NCBI RefSeq assembly: GCF_019279795.1
Contig: NC_056731.1
Location: forward strand, 861,654,986-861,718,985
Source: Protopterus annectens
Taxonomy: Eukaryota; Chordata; Ceratodontiformes; Protopteridae
DNA length: 64,000 nucleotides
Direction: 5' to 3'
This document shows, in pieces, positions 1 to 13,463 of this stretch. How positions within the stretch are numbered: position 1 is the first letter of the stretch; each line of letters opens with the position of its first letter. The notes below the pieces were generated by a model. It was given only the letters and a program-made list of their open reading frames with translations, did not search any database and had not been told where the DNA came from. The translations under genes and the position numbers were made by a program.

Positions 1-887
1 GGGGGGGGGGGGCAAGCAGCTGTCTTACACCATTCAAATAGTCAACAAAACAGCTACAAATAGAGTCGACCAGTCACTTGCACCGAAATATTCCGGAAGT
101 TGAATCACCTGACTTCATTCCCTCAAATTCCATCTTTCTCTCCTTACACAAACACCTGCTGACTGCTCATTTCCTACAGTCCTACTTCAGTCTTTCCACT
201 TGTCAAAATCCCTGGACCACTGTCTTCCCCCTTTGTATAGTACACTTCTCCTCCACTGACCTATAACCTCTTTTCTCCCCAGCTTCCCTAACATTCAGTT
301 TAAATTCTTACCGCACTACAATGTCTTTTTGCACTCTAATCAGTTTATCAGTCACCCTTTCCCATTCATATGCTTATTAATGCCTCCCCCCAATTCCATG
401 TGGCAACCCTTAACCACTCCTTCCTCCTCCCTCCCTCACCTCCCTTCCTTCTTACAGTCAGGACCCTTCCTGCAGTGCTTGTAGAGGTGGACCAGAAAAG
501 TCCAAAAGTTCACCTACACTCCACTTCCCTAGAATGAGAATCCTCAGCCATCATCAGCCATTCTTACAACTGTGACACTACACCTCCCATAGCCCCCAGC
601 AAGATGAATAAATCAAAGCAACCGTAAACCCAAAAGGTAAACATCTGTCTCCTCTAGCCCCTTAAAACCTTTTTCCTCTCCTGCCCCTCTTTCCTGTACC
701 TCCTCCCAAAAGGAAAGATGGCCTACACTTATGTCCTTAGCACTGTTATGTGTCCACCATGTACCATCTTCTGCCATACAATATGCCCATCTCCAGACTG
801 CAAAACAATACAACAGAACAATAGCTGACTGTTCAGAAAGGGCCTCTGTTATTCCTTACCTCTCAGACAGGCCATATTCATGAAAAA

Positions 888-889
<2 letters not shown>
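1..889. other. Unassigned sequence, no gene seen
   Basis: Pyrimidine-rich sequence with no ORF that resembles a known protein. It opens with a 12-base G run at the window edge. No transposon protein motif or RNA gene was recognised. Confidence 0.5.
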
Positions 890-959
<70 letters not shown>

Positions 960-962
960 GCA

Positions 963-1018
<56 letters not shown>
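890..1018. repeat. Compound TA/CA microsatellite
   Basis: Runs of TA, then CA, then TA, CA and TA again with few interruptions. The YIYI/VCVC peptides read across it are microsatellite translations and not proteins. Confidence 0.97.
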
Positions 1019-1019
<1 letters not shown>

Positions 1020-2164
1020 TTGAAAGAAAGTAAACTACCATATCTAGAGCAATTGTAACAATGGATATTTAGAAAAACTGGAAATATGAACACCAGACAT
1101 TACAGGTAAAATGAATGACACAACCTCCCAAACATCACTCCTGACCTATAAAAGTGCCACTCTGTATTGAAGAACAATTAGCAGTATACTCACAACCATA
1201 CTTATACTATCACAGAAAGGAATATATTATCAAATGTCACTGTCAAAATGAAAATTATATCCTTCAAATTAAGCTGCAAACAAAATATTTTTCAACTACT
1301 CCTTCAACACACACATGCAGTTGTTGAAGTCCATCCCAAAAGCAAAGTCATGAACACAGAAAAATATTATATGCCTTAATTCAACAGCAGTGAAATTTCA
1401 CAGATTGCAGTACTTCCCCAAAAGTGAAAATCACCTCCCCATTTTGGTAAACAGCAGTCTGCAGCAGCACCATCACCACCAATATTAGCTATGTTCAGTC
1501 ATCGAACTGAAACATTGCTGAATTCCATTACATTGAAAATGTCATTCAACAAAACTACTACCTCACGCTAATTATATATACCAACTCCGAGACTGCACTA
1601 TAGTTGGGAAAGGGAAAATTTTATGATCCTTACCGTAATGCAATCTTGCTTGAACAGCTCAATGAAACATGCTGTTCGATGCTTTTTCCATTTGATGACT
1701 GAACATAGACTCCCAGTATTAATATGGCTCCCTGTACTTTCAGAAAGCATTCTAATAATAATAGCTGATAACATTATAAAATAGGAAAGAGAAATGCAGG
1801 CATTACTTAGGGTAAGTAGAAGCACAAGCTGTACCATGCATCTTAGCATGGATAATCTTCTTTATAGGTCATTTAAACCCTGTGAGTGTAGCTGTCAATC
1901 TGCTACAGTTATTCCTTTTAGAAGGGTTAAACTTCATTATTCAAAATGTATATAGTTGTGTGTTTGTATTAGGTTAATAGGTTCTGAGGTATGTTTTTTC
2001 TGGGTTTTCATTAAAAGACAGCGTCTTGTAGGAGGCGACATAGGTTTAAATGGATATGACAAGAAACAACTGTATAAAAAATCAACCTCCCAAACATTAG
2101 TGTAGGCATGTAACACAAAAGCTGAAATTAGACATTTAAAAAAGTTGTTATACATAACAGGTAA
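1019..2164. other. Unassigned AT-rich sequence with a short dispersed repeat
   Basis: No coding sequence recognised. About 55 bases near 1565-1620 resemble a stretch near 6943-7000: both have an AT-rich lead, 'aactc.gag', then 'gcacta.agt' and a purine-rich run. This suggests two pieces of one old repeat family that I cannot name. Confidence 0.4.
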
Positions 2165-2179
2165 GAATAATAAAATATC

Positions 2180-2520
2180 ATAATGGCAACACTTTCCATA
2201 TTATCATTGAAAATGAATAGTCTCACAGATATATACAAAAAAGTAGTGAACTAAATAACGAAATGCAAAGTGCAGATAGCTGTGCTACAAGAGACACATT
2301 GGGAAAGAACTGAGCATGTAAATTTGATTCAGAAAGGATTTTAAGATGGTTATTCAGCGGATTATCTGGGACAAAGGAAAAGGGGAGTACTTGTACTACT
2401 TGCTAGTGGAACTCCAGTAGTGATAGAAGAGGGAAAAGAAGATAATGGTAGTTATTTAGCAGTGAGGGGCAACTGACAAGGAGGAGGATTACACTGGCAT
2501 GTGTTTATATAAAAAAATAA
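2180..2520 (+). pseudogene. L1-like ORF2, AP endonuclease N-terminus (fragment)
   Basis: Reading from about 2180 gives MATLSILSLKMNSL, then KCKVQIAVLQETHW, then a gap-rich GYSADYLGQRKRGVLVLL block. These match the start of the APE endonuclease that nicks target DNA in L1-type LINEs, including the catalytic Glu in QETHW. In-frame stops interrupt it after about 25 codons and again after QKGF, so no intact enzyme is encoded. The reverse transcriptase of the same element follows 1 kb downstream. Assignment to the L1 group rests on the combined motifs and not on a search. Confidence 0.72.
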
Positions 2521-3184
2521 TAAGTAAATAAAACTGCTACAGTGGATCTTAGGAAAATTCTAGGACAAATAATCAGCTTTCAGCAGGGAATATTACTTAT
2601 AGGTGGGGACTAGAATTTGATTTGCAACAATCAGGATGTATTGGGGGCTAGAAAGGAAAATATAACAAAGGAGGGTAGATTTTTGAAGAAATGTATTAAA
2701 ATATTTGGTATGGAAGATGTGATTTCAGTAGTAGGTGCTGTGAGAGAATTTACATATTATTCCCCCAAGATAAAAAAACTGGGCTAGGCTAGACAGAAAT
2801 TATATTGAAAGTTTTGATGCATATCCAATAATTATTTTAAATCATGCACCAGTAATAACTAGAATAAAAATGAGATACAGGTGCTTCCCCACCTATCTGT
2901 TAAACAGAGAGGAATTTAAGGAATGGGTAGTATAAATTATTCGAGAGTTATTAGGGAAGATAAAAATGTCTTCAGAAAATACAGCTTGGGAGTGGGATAA
3001 AGTGAAAGTGGAGTTTAAAAACAGGATAGATATAAAAGAAATAGAGATATGGTTAAGAGGTAACAAGAATTATTTATAGGGACTGACAAAGGTTAAAGTA
3101 TTACAGAATAGGAGGAATATCATAGAACAGGAAGAGGTGCAATTGTAGATTGCTAATTAGAAAAGTAAGGAACTACCTGGAAAT

Positions 3185-4550
3185 ATGCATGAGTTTAGAA
3201 AGATTCCAACTTTTTTCTTTTGTTTGATTTTTTTTTGGATAATAACCCAAGAGCAAAAAAAAGCTTTTGCCACAACAGCTCAGGCAAAAGAAAGTAGAAA
3301 GAGTTGTTTCCAAGCTTGGGGAGCCTGTAACAAGGAAATAACCAGAGATCCTGTAGAGGTATTGGAAATATTAATGTCATTTTATGAAAATCAGTATAAA
3401 GCAGAGAAATGTGGAAATCAAGAACAAGTACAAACGGCAGTGTTTATGGAAGAATTAAATATGCCAAGGGTAGAGGTAGATGAGGCTCAATTAACTGTTA
3501 GGATAGGAGGAGATGAGATAAAAATGGTGATATATAACTAGTCTATAGGAAGATCTCCTGGATTGAATTGTTTTCATGTGGAAGTTTGGAAGCTAGCGGG
3601 GAAAAAGGTGATCAAGATCTGGACATTTTTGTTTAACAATATTTTGAAAGGAGGAGAAGCACTAACATCATGGAAGAAAGCTGTGGTGGCTATAAAACGT
3701 AAAGATGGTAAAGATCCATCAGATCTAGTTTCATATAGGCCCATTTCGATTCTAAACAGTGATTATAAAGCAAAGTCTATAATGGCTAAAAGAAAGGCAA
3801 AAGTAATGCCAAAATTGTTAGAGATAGATCACTGTGGTTTTGTGGAGGGGAGGCAAACATTTGACAACACTGATAGAACAATGATGATCCAGAGAGAAGC
3901 AGAATGTAAGAAAATACCACTGTTGTTTTTGGGTCTTGATGCAGAGGTACGCTAGGATTTTATGAGTAGGGCAGTTGAAGCTTTTGCATTCCTTGATGAT
4001 AATAAAGTTAACTAGCAGGATATATGACAGATCAGTGGTGAAGATTAAAGTGGGGGTGTTCCTCTCTGAAAAGTTCTATTTAAACAGGGGAACCAGGCAG
4101 GGGTGAACTTTTTGTTATTTGCATTATATTTAGAACCACTGGTAAAAAAAATAAGGGACTCAAACATTCAAGGATATAATTCATGTGGTAATCAGCAAAA
4201 GTTGGCATTATTTACAGATGATTTTATTTTGTACCTGATAAAACCAGAAAAGGATATTTTGGTGTTATAGAACATTCTGAGACAGTTTCAAGTCTTTTTG
4301 GGATACAAAATTGATGAAGATAGAACAAAGGCAATAGCTGTAAGTTATGTACCCATATACAAATTGGTTCTGCAGTACCCATATTTATGGGGACATGATA
4401 AAATGAAGTACTTAGGAGTATAAGTTAAAAAGTATTCTGTTATGGCAACTAAGGATAAGTGTGAAGAGACTAAATAAAATATAATACAAAAACTGAGAAA
4501 CCGAAAGCTCTGTTTTATGGATTTGGATAGCAAATGCTTTTAGCCCCTTT
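3185..4550 (+). pseudogene. L1-like ORF2, linker and reverse transcriptase (first part)
   Basis: Two open stretches (3185-3541 and 3563-3955) carry the end of the linker and the RT fingers. The motif order is WKKAVVAIKRKDGKDP, YRPISILNSDYKAK, CGFVEGRQ, then LGLDAEVR at the position where the first catalytic Asp motif is expected. Farther on, LALFTDDFILYL (4198-4233) is the catalytic YADD-type motif with the two Asp kept. Reading frames change at about 3541 and 3955 and there are further stops, so it is inactive. The RT would use the nicked target DNA as primer to copy the element RNA. A SINE-like element interrupts it at 4564. Confidence 0.82.
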
Positions 4551-4563
4551 AGTTTTACATACA
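4551..4563. repeat. Target-site duplication, left copy
   Basis: The 13-base sequence AGTTTTACATACA occurs here and again at 4776-4788, exactly flanking the SINE-like insertion. Confidence 0.88.
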
Positions 4564-4775
4564 GTTGCTCTGGTTTCCTCCCACATCCCAAAGACATGCT
4601 GTAGGTGGATTGGACACTCTAAATTGGCCCTAAGCGTGAGTGCATGCATGTGTGTGCCTTCTGTGGAAGGTTGGATGCCGGGCTGGCAACTCGACACCGT
4701 ACAACTCCACTGCCGATCATGAGCGGACAGCTGATCCGCTGTGGCAACCCCTAACCAGGAAAAGCCGAAAGAAGA
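4564..4775 (+). mobile_element. SINE-like / LINE-tail insertion with (GAA) end
   Basis: A 212-base insertion inside the L1 reverse transcriptase. It holds a segment common in fish and other vertebrate SINEs (TTTCCTCCCACATCCCAAAG, then GGACACTCTAAATTGG) and ends with GATCCGCTGTGGC, AACCCCTAACC and AGCCGAAAGAAGAAG. The (GAA) end and the 13-bp duplication indicate retrotransposition. No clear tRNA-like head is present, so it may be a 5'-truncated SINE or only the tail of a partner LINE. Confidence 0.82.
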
Positions 4776-4788
4776 AGTTTTACATACA
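4776..4788. repeat. Target-site duplication, right copy
   Basis: Second copy of the 13-base duplication found at 4551-4563. The L1 reading resumes after it. Confidence 0.88.
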
Positions 4789-6300
<1,512 letters not shown>

Positions 6301-6402
6301 TATAAGATTATATGTGATATATAATTGCAGCTGAAAATATGTCAGTATGGTTTGTTTTCATTCATGTAAATGTATGATTGCCTATGTCATGAGTGATAAT
6401 TC

Positions 6403-6430
6403 AATAAAGATGTTTCTTGTTTAAAAAAAA
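6403..6430 (+). terminator. Polyadenylation signal and A-tail of the L1-like element
   Basis: AATAAA at 6403-6408 is followed about 14 bases later by an eight-base A-run, then unrelated sequence. This is the usual 3' end of an L1-type insertion. Confidence 0.7.
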
Positions 6431-7707
6431 TAGGAATGTATAGGTTGAAACCCACACTCATCCCACCTACTAGTAAAACCCCACATCCCATACTGAACAA
6501 CAGGACCTGCAAGAACAAGGACTGAAAAAATCACAAAATCTAAATCAGATATATGTCTTTGTGCATCCTGTCAGAAGGTTGTATGTCAGCTTCTGTTAAA
6601 AGAGATCCAGTTGTATATTTATATTCGCGCAAGTGTTTCATCTAATGTGATTTGTAGACAAAGGAAGAAGTACAGTTATTTATGGATTACTATTAAAATG
6701 CTGAAAATTTAAATTATTTCCATTCGACATTGAAATAAAAAAAAAAAAGTCAAAATGTATAACATGGAACAATGTCGAATCAGCTGAACGAATTCAACAG
6801 ATTCAACATTGTTGCCGAACAGATATGTCCGTATAGGAGCTCAGGTAAAGGAATCTCCTATACCTAGCATCATGTTTTTGCAAGGGGGAAAGCCCCCCTG
6901 TACCCCATGTGGCGGGGCTGTGCCCCCCACACCCCCTGCTAACTATATATTCTAACTCTGAGATAGCACTACAGTGAGGAAGGGGATGAATTTCCCACAC
7001 CGCACTGTACCAAGATCTCTGTACAGTACTTCGAGTTTGTATCAGCAAATCCACCGTACATTATCTGATATAAACTTTCACACACAGGGATGTTTGGCAA
7101 GATGGAAATTCGAACATCCATGTATCCAGTTTCCATCTGCGAAGATTCTGCTTTCCATCTTTTGATAGTAAACCATTATTTATATATGACATTTTTTAAT
7201 AAGCAAGTATATGGCATCCGTTAGGACTTTTGTGTTAATTTTTTTTAATAGAACCAGACCACCTCAAGTCATTACTGATTTGTCTGTTTTTTTTTTTTGT
7301 ACATCATTCTGATATAATTAAATGATTATGGATTGAATTCCCAGTATACATAATATAATATTAAATTGCTATTAATTTAGTAGTAGTTAGTAGTGTTCAA
7401 TTTTCCTGAAGATGTAAATTGCATCAGCTTAAAACACATCTCAGGAAATGAATGGAAGAGATTCAGTTTATATATGTTTCTGGTCCAATCACATTTTTCA
7501 GAATGTTGCTTTTGCTTCTCTTTTGCTTCTCTTTTCTAAATAATGAACAGTGTAAAATTCTTGTTTATTTTCTGTCTTTGCTGTGACTGCTTGTTCCTAC
7601 CAGCTATCTTTGTCTGATAGTCTCAGCAGTCAGTAGTATTTTTTTTTTTGTCAGAAACAGAACGATAATGTCAGATGTCCAAGGGGTACACCATTTGATC
7701 TACTCAT
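6431..7707. other. Unassigned sequence with one GC-rich block
   Basis: Mostly AT-rich sequence with no recognised gene. A GC-rich block around 6880-6945 (CCCCC and GGGG runs with GTGGCGGGGC) stands out from its surroundings. It is followed by the short repeat also seen at 1565-1620. Confidence 0.4.
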
Positions 7708-7836
7708 CATTCATTCATTCATTCTCTGATACCTGCTTTATTCGGGAGTTGTGGCCTATCCTGGAGCACTGTGGTTCCAAGGCAGAGAAGCAATTACTGG
7801 ATAAGATGCCAGTTTGTCACAGTAGTCATCATATAT

Positions 7837-7886
<50 letters not shown>
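7708..7886 (+). mobile_element. LINE2/SINE-type 3' tail ending in (CA)n, cut by the gap
   Basis: An (ATTC)n start leads into a segment like a tail common in fish genomes: 'acctgctttattcgg', 'ggcctatcctggagcactg', 'aaggcagagaag', 'ggataagatgccagt', then CACACA. It runs straight into the run of N. Assignment is from remembered consensus only. Confidence 0.55.
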
Positions 7887-8386
7887 NNNNNNNNNNNNNN
7901 NNNNNNNNNNNNNNNNNNNNNNNNNNNNNNNNNNNNNNNNNNNNNNNNNNNNNNNNNNNNNNNNNNNNNNNNNNNNNNNNNNNNNNNNNNNNNNNNNNNN
8001 NNNNNNNNNNNNNNNNNNNNNNNNNNNNNNNNNNNNNNNNNNNNNNNNNNNNNNNNNNNNNNNNNNNNNNNNNNNNNNNNNNNNNNNNNNNNNNNNNNNN
8101 NNNNNNNNNNNNNNNNNNNNNNNNNNNNNNNNNNNNNNNNNNNNNNNNNNNNNNNNNNNNNNNNNNNNNNNNNNNNNNNNNNNNNNNNNNNNNNNNNNNN
8201 NNNNNNNNNNNNNNNNNNNNNNNNNNNNNNNNNNNNNNNNNNNNNNNNNNNNNNNNNNNNNNNNNNNNNNNNNNNNNNNNNNNNNNNNNNNNNNNNNNNN
8301 NNNNNNNNNNNNNNNNNNNNNNNNNNNNNNNNNNNNNNNNNNNNNNNNNNNNNNNNNNNNNNNNNNNNNNNNNNNNNNNNNNNNNN
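7887..8386. other. Assembly gap of 500 N
   Basis: Exactly 500 unknown bases, a conventional filler length. It lies between a CA microsatellite and the 3' part of CR1 copy A, so the repeat probably stopped the assembly. Open frames reported across it are artefacts. Confidence 0.99.
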
Positions 8387-8399
8387 AGACAGAAAGATC

Positions 8400-9898
8400 T
8401 CCTTACTGCTGTGGATGTGTGGTGGTCAAAGTTCAGATTGCTATCAACCTGAGTACCCAGATCACGTACCAGTGAGTCTACAACTAGGGGGTGCTGTCTA
8501 TAATGTAGTTAGCAGGGATGTCAGCTTTCCCAAAGGGAATAATAATGCATTTTTTTGCTTTTAGCTTTAATCTATGGCTTTGGCACCAGTCATTTGTCAG
8601 CAGTATATTAACATTGTTGGGGGATGTAATGATTGCTCCCAGTTTGCAATCATCAGCAAACTTGGTCAGCCACAGGCTGTCCAAGTTTGCCTGGTCTTCT
8701 GAGAAATAAATTCTGAACAGAAAGCGGCCCAGCACAAAATCCTGCACTACACCACTGGAGATTGGTCTTTTGCTAGAGGTGAACTCACCCACTTTGACAT
8801 GATGTGTCCTGTCGGTGAGCCAATTGGCTACCCATCTGGTAATGTAAGGGTTAATTTCCAAATGGGAGAGTTTCTGTGTCATACCTGAGTGGTGATTGTG
8901 TGAAATCCTTAGGTCAAGGTAGACAGTATGCATTCTTTCCCTCAACCAGGGCCTTGTTAATATTCTTAAAGAAGTCAACCATGTTTAGCAGTCATGATCT
9001 ACCTTTAACAAATCCAAACTGTGTTGGGTCCAGAAGTTGGAGATTGCCTATATCCTTGGTAATAAGGTCTGTAATGATTCTTTCCATGGCGTTGCAGATG
9101 AGGTTAGTCAAGCTTACGGGCCTATAATTATCAGGGTTGGTAAATGGTTCCCCTTTGTACAGAGGGATTACTGTTGCTGTCCTCCTTTACACTGGGATAT
9201 ATCCAGTTTGCAGGCTGTGGTTAAACCGGAATCCAAGTGGGTCTGCTAGGTCATGTTTTTAGTTGTTTAAAAGGCAACCTGGGATGTTGTCTGGTCCCAT
9301 TGGTGCCTTGATTTTGACCATGGAGAGCGCAAAGATGAATTGCTGTCTTGAGATAATAGGCATGTTGGCAGGTAAACTTTGGGGGATGACTGGAGGGGAC
9401 AGAGGGGTGATGTTTGCTCCAAATTTGTGCGCTAGCAGGTTGGCTGTTACCTCCGGTTGAGTATGGCTGGTGCCATCCACAACCAGTTCAGCGCATAGCT
9501 GGGTATTCCGTTTTAGATTTCAGATGTAGTTAAAGAATGCCTTGTGATTATCCTTAGCTAGGGAGGCTATTTTCGCTTTGTAATTATCGTTGAAGGACTT
9601 GACAAGATCTCCAATTTGTTTATTCAAGCTAGAGAAGTATTTCTTCCTCTGCTATGCCAGTTCCCTCTTGTTCTTGGACATTAGTTTCTTCCTCTTGTTG
9701 TGTACCCTGTTTTTACTAGGGGTCCCCCAGGGTGGCTTTTTTTTTTTTTTGCAAGACCTGGTTTTAATCTGGTCAGGTACAACCGATTCTATACAACTGC
9801 TTAAGTGGCTATACAGGGCATTGGTGTACACCTCTCCATAGGAGCCCATGTTGTCTGTATTCAAGGTTGCTTTGAAACTTCTTATACCATCACTTAGT
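8400..9898 (-). pseudogene. CR1-A ORF2, linker and reverse transcriptase
   Basis: Minus-strand fragments 8484-8978, 9259-9480 and 9652-9898 give, from N to C: NKRKKLMSKNKREL (linker), TANLLAHKFGANITPL, APMGPDNIPGCLLNN, then in other frames the KAMERI and DLINKDIG region, then YLDLRI..HNHHSGM, WVANWLTDRTHHVKVG, LWLTKFADDCKLGAI and KKCIIIPFGK. FADD is the catalytic Asp pair, intact here. Several frames are used and stops are frequent, so no enzyme is made. The RT would copy the element RNA at the nicked target. Confidence 0.85.
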
Positions 9899-10121
9899 AC
9901 AGGGGTCTGCAATCTTCATTATCAAAAGAGCCATTTCTGGCCCCTCTCACACCACATAAAATTTATTGGGAGACACAAAACCTACTTGACCCCTAAACTG
10001 AAGATAACACAGTGTATAAAGTTTTATATATAGTTATTATATTAAATATAAAAGAACTAAGTTTATAAGACCAATATTTAAAATCTGTCCCTATTTTTGT
10101 TCCTTTGTTGGGATTGCTCGA

Positions 10122-10126
<5 letters not shown>

Positions 10127-10175
<49 letters not shown>

Positions 10176-10213
10176 CGTGTGTGTGCACGTGTGCGTGTGT
10201 GCGTGTGTGTGTG
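10127..10213. repeat. GT microsatellite inside the hAT element
   Basis: GT-rich run with GGGT and GCGT interruptions. Two other GT runs lie at about 10337-10394 and 10688-10781. Confidence 0.95.
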
Positions 10214-10333
10214 ATATGTCTTGACCTCTAACAAGAAATCTGGACAAAGGCCCAAAAATAGGGACACTTTTTAAATATTGCTCTTACAAAACTTAGAAAG
10301 TTGATAGAATAGCAGATTTTGAATTAGCATTAA

Positions 10334-10336
<3 letters not shown>

Positions 10337-10394
<58 letters not shown>
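10337..10394. repeat. GT microsatellite inside the hAT element (second)
   Basis: Nearly pure GT run of about 58 bases. Confidence 0.95.
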
Positions 10395-10396
<2 letters not shown>

Positions 10397-10682
10397 AAAA
10401 TGCATGTTAACAAAAAACATGTTATTCTAGCAAGTTTATAAGAGCAATATTTAAAGTCGATCCCTATTTTTGTTTCTTTGTTCCCCTTTATTTCTGGCCC
10501 TGACCAGATTTCTTCTGGTAAGACTTTGAGAGGTATGAGAAGTATGGAAACCTTTCAGGAGATGCTGCCAGGGGATTGCTCAATCACTCTTAGTGTGTGT
10601 GGAATGCATGGCAACAGAAACCGTGTTATTCTAGCAGGTTTCTAAGTTTATAAGAACAATATTTAAACTCTGTTGCTGGATC

Positions 10683-10782
<100 letters not shown>

Positions 10783-10883
10783 CTGTGCGTAGAGTGACCA
10801 TTATTTTTCAAAGCTACAGGGAGCCACTGCAGTGGGATGGAAGAGCCACATGGGGCTCCAGAGCTGCAGGTTGCAGACCCCTG

Positions 10884-11590
10884 TCTTAGTAGGAGGTAAT
10901 TTGTCCTTGAAAAATTCTTAAGCGTTTTTGAGCTTGATGGGGTATCTAGTCTTATAATTACATCAAACAAGACTGATTTATGGTCCGATCTTACTAGGTA
11001 GGATATCACATGGGGGCTGCAATGCCCATCCATGGTAGTGAGTACTATGTCCAGGATATTTAAGCCTCTTGTGGATGTGCTGACTAGCTGTTCCAGAGCA
11101 TTTGCATTGACAAATTCCAAGAACCTGTGAGCCAGCATGTTTGGGGTCATGTATGTTTCCCAGTTAATAGCAGGATGATTAAAATCACCCAAGAGTAAGG
11201 TACTGGGCTGTATGGCAAGTGACTCCAGTAAGTCCAGGTATGCAGTATGTTTCCTGTTTCATGGTGGGGAACCTATAGCTAGCTGTGATACGGTAGGAGA
11301 CTTTGCCTATAATTAATTGGACATGGAGAGAGTCATACTGTTTGACCAGTCTCGCGGTGTACTTATCCTTAATGAAGACAGATACACCTCTTCCTTTGGT
11401 TCTTTCATGCTCAGTTTATGGTCTAAATGTATGGAAGGCATTGTAGCCCTGCTTGGCCAGGGGTGCTTTCTGCAACTTTGAACCATGTCTTGTTGACTGT
11501 ACTGATCTCAGCATCTTCCAAAGTGAGGAGTGTTTCCAGGGAGTACAGTTTCTTGTTTAGACTCCTAGCATATTAAGCAGCAGTACCTTG
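10884..11590 (-). pseudogene. CR1-A ORF2, AP endonuclease domain
   Basis: Minus-strand reading includes MGDFNHPAINWETYM, HRFLEFVNANALEQLV, TRGLNILDIVLTTM and YLVRSDHKSVLFDV. These are the GDFN, NILDLVLTN and SDHK blocks of the APE endonuclease; the final His is in SDHK. Upstream, toward 11590, degraded N-terminal blocks continue in other frames, with 'aaccatgtcttgttgactgtactgat' on the plus strand corresponding to the TETWF motif. Broken by frameshifts. Fused in the ancestral element to the RT now beyond the hAT insertion. Confidence 0.85.
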
Positions 11591-11599
11591 AGTTTATCT

Positions 11600-12340
11600 A
11601 GAGAAGATTTTGTTATATTGGGAGGTTGGTTATTTTGACACTGCCTAAAAAAGGCACAATAGGGGTGGCTAATGCATTTGCCAGTATCCGGAAACCTACA
11701 GGAGACAGGTGCAAACCATCTCTGGTAAAGCAGCGTGGCCTTACCTATCAGCCATGTCTTCCCAGGCTGACAGATATTGGATCCCCTAGAACTGACACCA
11801 GAAGCTAAGCCAATTTTTAGTCAATCATTTTTTGTTTGTATTGTGGCATCATCCTTGAAGAAGGTAGAATGCTGCTTAAGGCTAGGCTTATACCTGCTTG
11901 TGACACATAATCTGAGAACTCAGCCATATAGTCCTATGAGGTGCATCTCAAATCATTCACCACCACATGGAGTGTGATGGAGTCATACCTGTACTTGTGG
12001 TTGAGTGACTTGACGGATCCTGACACCTGGCAGGAAGCTAACTGATACCCATCCCTATCCAGCCTGGTGAGGGGAAACATTTGCATGTTTCACAGTGGGG
12101 TCACATATGATAAGTGCTTTAGGTTTTGTGGTTCTACGCCTTATGGGCTTATTTGTTGAGACATCGTTGTGTATGTTATTATGTGTTGTGGTTGTTCTTT
12201 GCACTGTTGTGTGTGTAAGTGGTTTCTGTTTGGGAGGCCTCTGATCTTTTGGTAAGTTACTAGTGAGTACCTCTGTATATGTGAGTTTATGTGTCATGTC
12301 CTTATTTAGTGTGGGAAGTGTGTGTGTGTTTGTGTGTTTG

Positions 12341-12439
<99 letters not shown>

Positions 12440-12650
12440 ACTGACAACTTGTTTGTCATTCAGAAGGTCCTTATGTATGAGTCTTGCCTCCAGTTTCATA
12501 GTATAACTACATCTGTCACATAAAATATTTGTTTCAGGAGTAAGTGATTGTCAGTATACATGAGACAACTGCTGCATTGCCTCAGGAAACCCATGTTTAT
12601 CCAGCTAGCCAGAGAGATGATGGGAAACTGCCCAAGCATGATAGCAGGCT
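11600..12650 (-). pseudogene. CR1-A ORF1, esterase-type protein (relic)
   Basis: The minus-strand frame at 12055-12459 carries a Thr/His-rich linker and then PKALIICDPTVKHANVSP. Copy E has PNTLVIGDSVVRHTDVP at this place, so the esterase nucleophile motif GDS has become CDP here. The later block with Asp and His survives at about 11695-11740 (RDGLHLSPVGF by translation of the complement), but frames differ. A GT run of about 120 bases has expanded inside the Thr/His-rich linker. The known CR1 ORF1 has a Cys-rich motif plus a GDSL/SGNH esterase, possibly for lipid or membrane contact; its exact role is unsettled. Confidence 0.75.
12319..12438. repeat. GT/CA microsatellite inside CR1-A ORF1
   Basis: GT repeats with early TTGT interruptions. 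On the minus strand it encodes HTHT and lies where copy E ORF1 is naturally rich in ACAC codons. Confidence 0.97.
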
Positions 12651-13110
12651 TTTACTCTATGTCTTATTAGGGAAGGGAATGGGTTATTTTGACTGGAGTG
12701 TGCTGTTAGTGCCGGGACTACAAGAGGGAGCTATACTTTGTGTAGACTAGGGTTGACCAATAAGGCAGTACTGCTCAGTGCACGACTGAGTTGCTCCTAG
12801 AGCAGCACAAAAGCTTGGAGGGGTTTCACTGACAGCTGTATAGGGAAGAACTGAGTTTCTAGGCTTTTGTGTCTATACAGGGCACTACTGACTGCTGCTG
12901 CGTGAAGAGCAGCACTGTGCAAAAGCCAGGCTTCAATACAAGCAAACATAAACAAGTTTTAAGCTAACTACCAATCAGGAAAGCACACAATAAGCCTTCC
13001 ACCAGCAATCCCCCAACTCGGACAAGTTAGATCAGCACACTTCTGCCACAAGGGTACAGAAAAACACCTTATCAATGTAGAATTGCTGGTTTGGAGCCCA
13101 AGTGTAACAA

Positions 13111-13463
13111 GACCACACAAACTACATATAACAGCACTACAACTATCAGATACAATGGAAGACCGTACAATTTTTTTTTTTTTTTTTTTTTTTGCTAAAA
13201 AGTGCAGTAATATAAGGCAAATAGTTTAAACTGCTAAGGTACAGTCACAGTGTATAAGAGAAGTGCAAAAAAAATACTTATTTTTGTATTTTCAGTAGTG
13301 GATTGCTTCCATGTGAAAGAAGATTCTCAGCAATCAGTAGCAAAGTTGCCAAATGACAAGCAGCTCTGAGTTTCATTTTTGTTACAATCATGTGCTTTTT
13401 GAGCTGTTATATAAATGAATGTTAGAACAACTTTTAATCTGGCATGTGATATATACGTCACTC
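13111..13463. other. Unassigned sequence with a T-run
   Basis: A 23-base T run at 13171-13193 is followed by AT-rich sequence. No gene or element recognised. Confidence 0.5.

Noticed and set aside
7668..8564. 298-, 234- and 205-codon frames
   Set aside because: They run through the 500-N gap and a CA microsatellite, so there is no real coding evidence.
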